A DNA stretch of 5,650 bases from JBOFOR01 sp051654865. Its GTDB lineage: Bacteria > Bacillota > Clostridia > Peptostreptococcales > Peptostreptococcaceae. The notes beneath the pieces were generated by a model, which saw nothing but the letters and a program-made list of their open reading frames with translations, did not search any database and was not told where the DNA came from. The stretch covers positions 1-5,650 of the forward strand of contig JBOFYV010000047.1 of NCBI GenBank assembly GCA_051654865.1, given 5' to 3'. This document shows, piece by piece, positions 5,572 to 5,650 of the stretch; within the stretch, counting starts at the first letter, position 1, and the number at the start of each line of letters is the position of its first letter. Made by a program: the position numbers and the translations under genes.

Positions 5572-5650
5572 ATGTATTATAGTAAAGGGAATTATGAAGC
5601 ATTTGCACGACCACAAAAACCAGAGGGTGTAGAAAGAAAATCTGCATATT
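5572..5650 (+). CDS. ohyA: Oleate hydratase (MCRA family), N-terminal 26 residues; 3' end outside window
   Basis: The family adds water to the cis-9 double bond of oleic and related unsaturated fatty acids to give 10-hydroxy fatty acids, using FAD as a structural cofactor. It is associated with detoxification of host or dietary fatty acids. Only the start is visible: ATG at 5572, ten bases after AGGGGA (5557-5562). The peptide begins MYYSKGNYEAFARPQKPEGV and continues to KSAY at the edge. The MYYS.GNYEAFARP.KPEGV....SAY pattern is the characteristic N-terminus of oleate hydratases, where the GxGLxxLAAA dinucleotide-binding motif follows immediately. That motif lies beyond the window and was not seen. 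The gene has its own leader behind the TetR terminator, with palindromic DNA upstream, consistent with regulated expression. The call rests on 26 residues recognised from memory, but the match is distinctive. Confidence 0.82.
   Translation, partial: MYYSKGNYEAFARPQKPEGVERKSAY

Overview
The window is AT-rich, uses short intergenic gaps with strong GAGGAG-type ribosome binding sites, and encodes Asn/Ile/Lys-rich proteins. This fits a low-GC Gram-positive bacterium, most likely a Clostridium or close relative. That placement is an inference from composition and gene families, not from a marker gene.

Left part (1-3790, + strand): two tandem paralogous genes encode large repeat proteins of the SBBP (seven-bladed beta-propeller) / DUF11 type. 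The first is cut by the window edge, so only its last propeller repeat and two DUF11 modules are present. Its frame is open from base 3, and the GTG at 171 is internal. The second is complete (944 aa): an N-terminal SBBP-associated domain, seven propeller repeats each exactly 67 residues apart, and two DUF11 modules. The shared C-terminal 250 residues align without gaps at about 85% identity, so this is a gene duplication. Neither protein shows an anchor, and the complete one has no signal peptide. A strong hairpin terminator (3795-3829) closes this unit and also serves the converging gene.

Middle (3828-4691, - strand): one gene encodes a conserved but functionally uncharacterised protein with eight cysteines in its first 78 residues, a helical middle and a pentapeptide-repeat C-terminus. 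It has an extended -10 promoter (TGTTATAAT).

Right part (4692-5650): a TetR-family regulator (best start 4844, not the upstream TTG) is preceded by an 11-7-11 inverted repeat over its promoter region, a likely autoregulatory operator. It ends in a clear terminator. Next comes a 164-base intergenic region with a perfect 18-bp palindrome, and then the first 26 codons of a gene whose N-terminus matches oleate hydratase (the 'myosin-cross-reactive antigen' family). The likely arrangement is a fatty-acid-responsive TetR repressor beside an oleate hydratase gene. The regulatory link is inferred from proximity and the palindromes.

There is no sign of a CRISPR array, RNA gene or transposase. The most unusual features are the duplicated signal-less propeller/DUF11 proteins and the two palindromic sites around the TetR/oleate hydratase pair.
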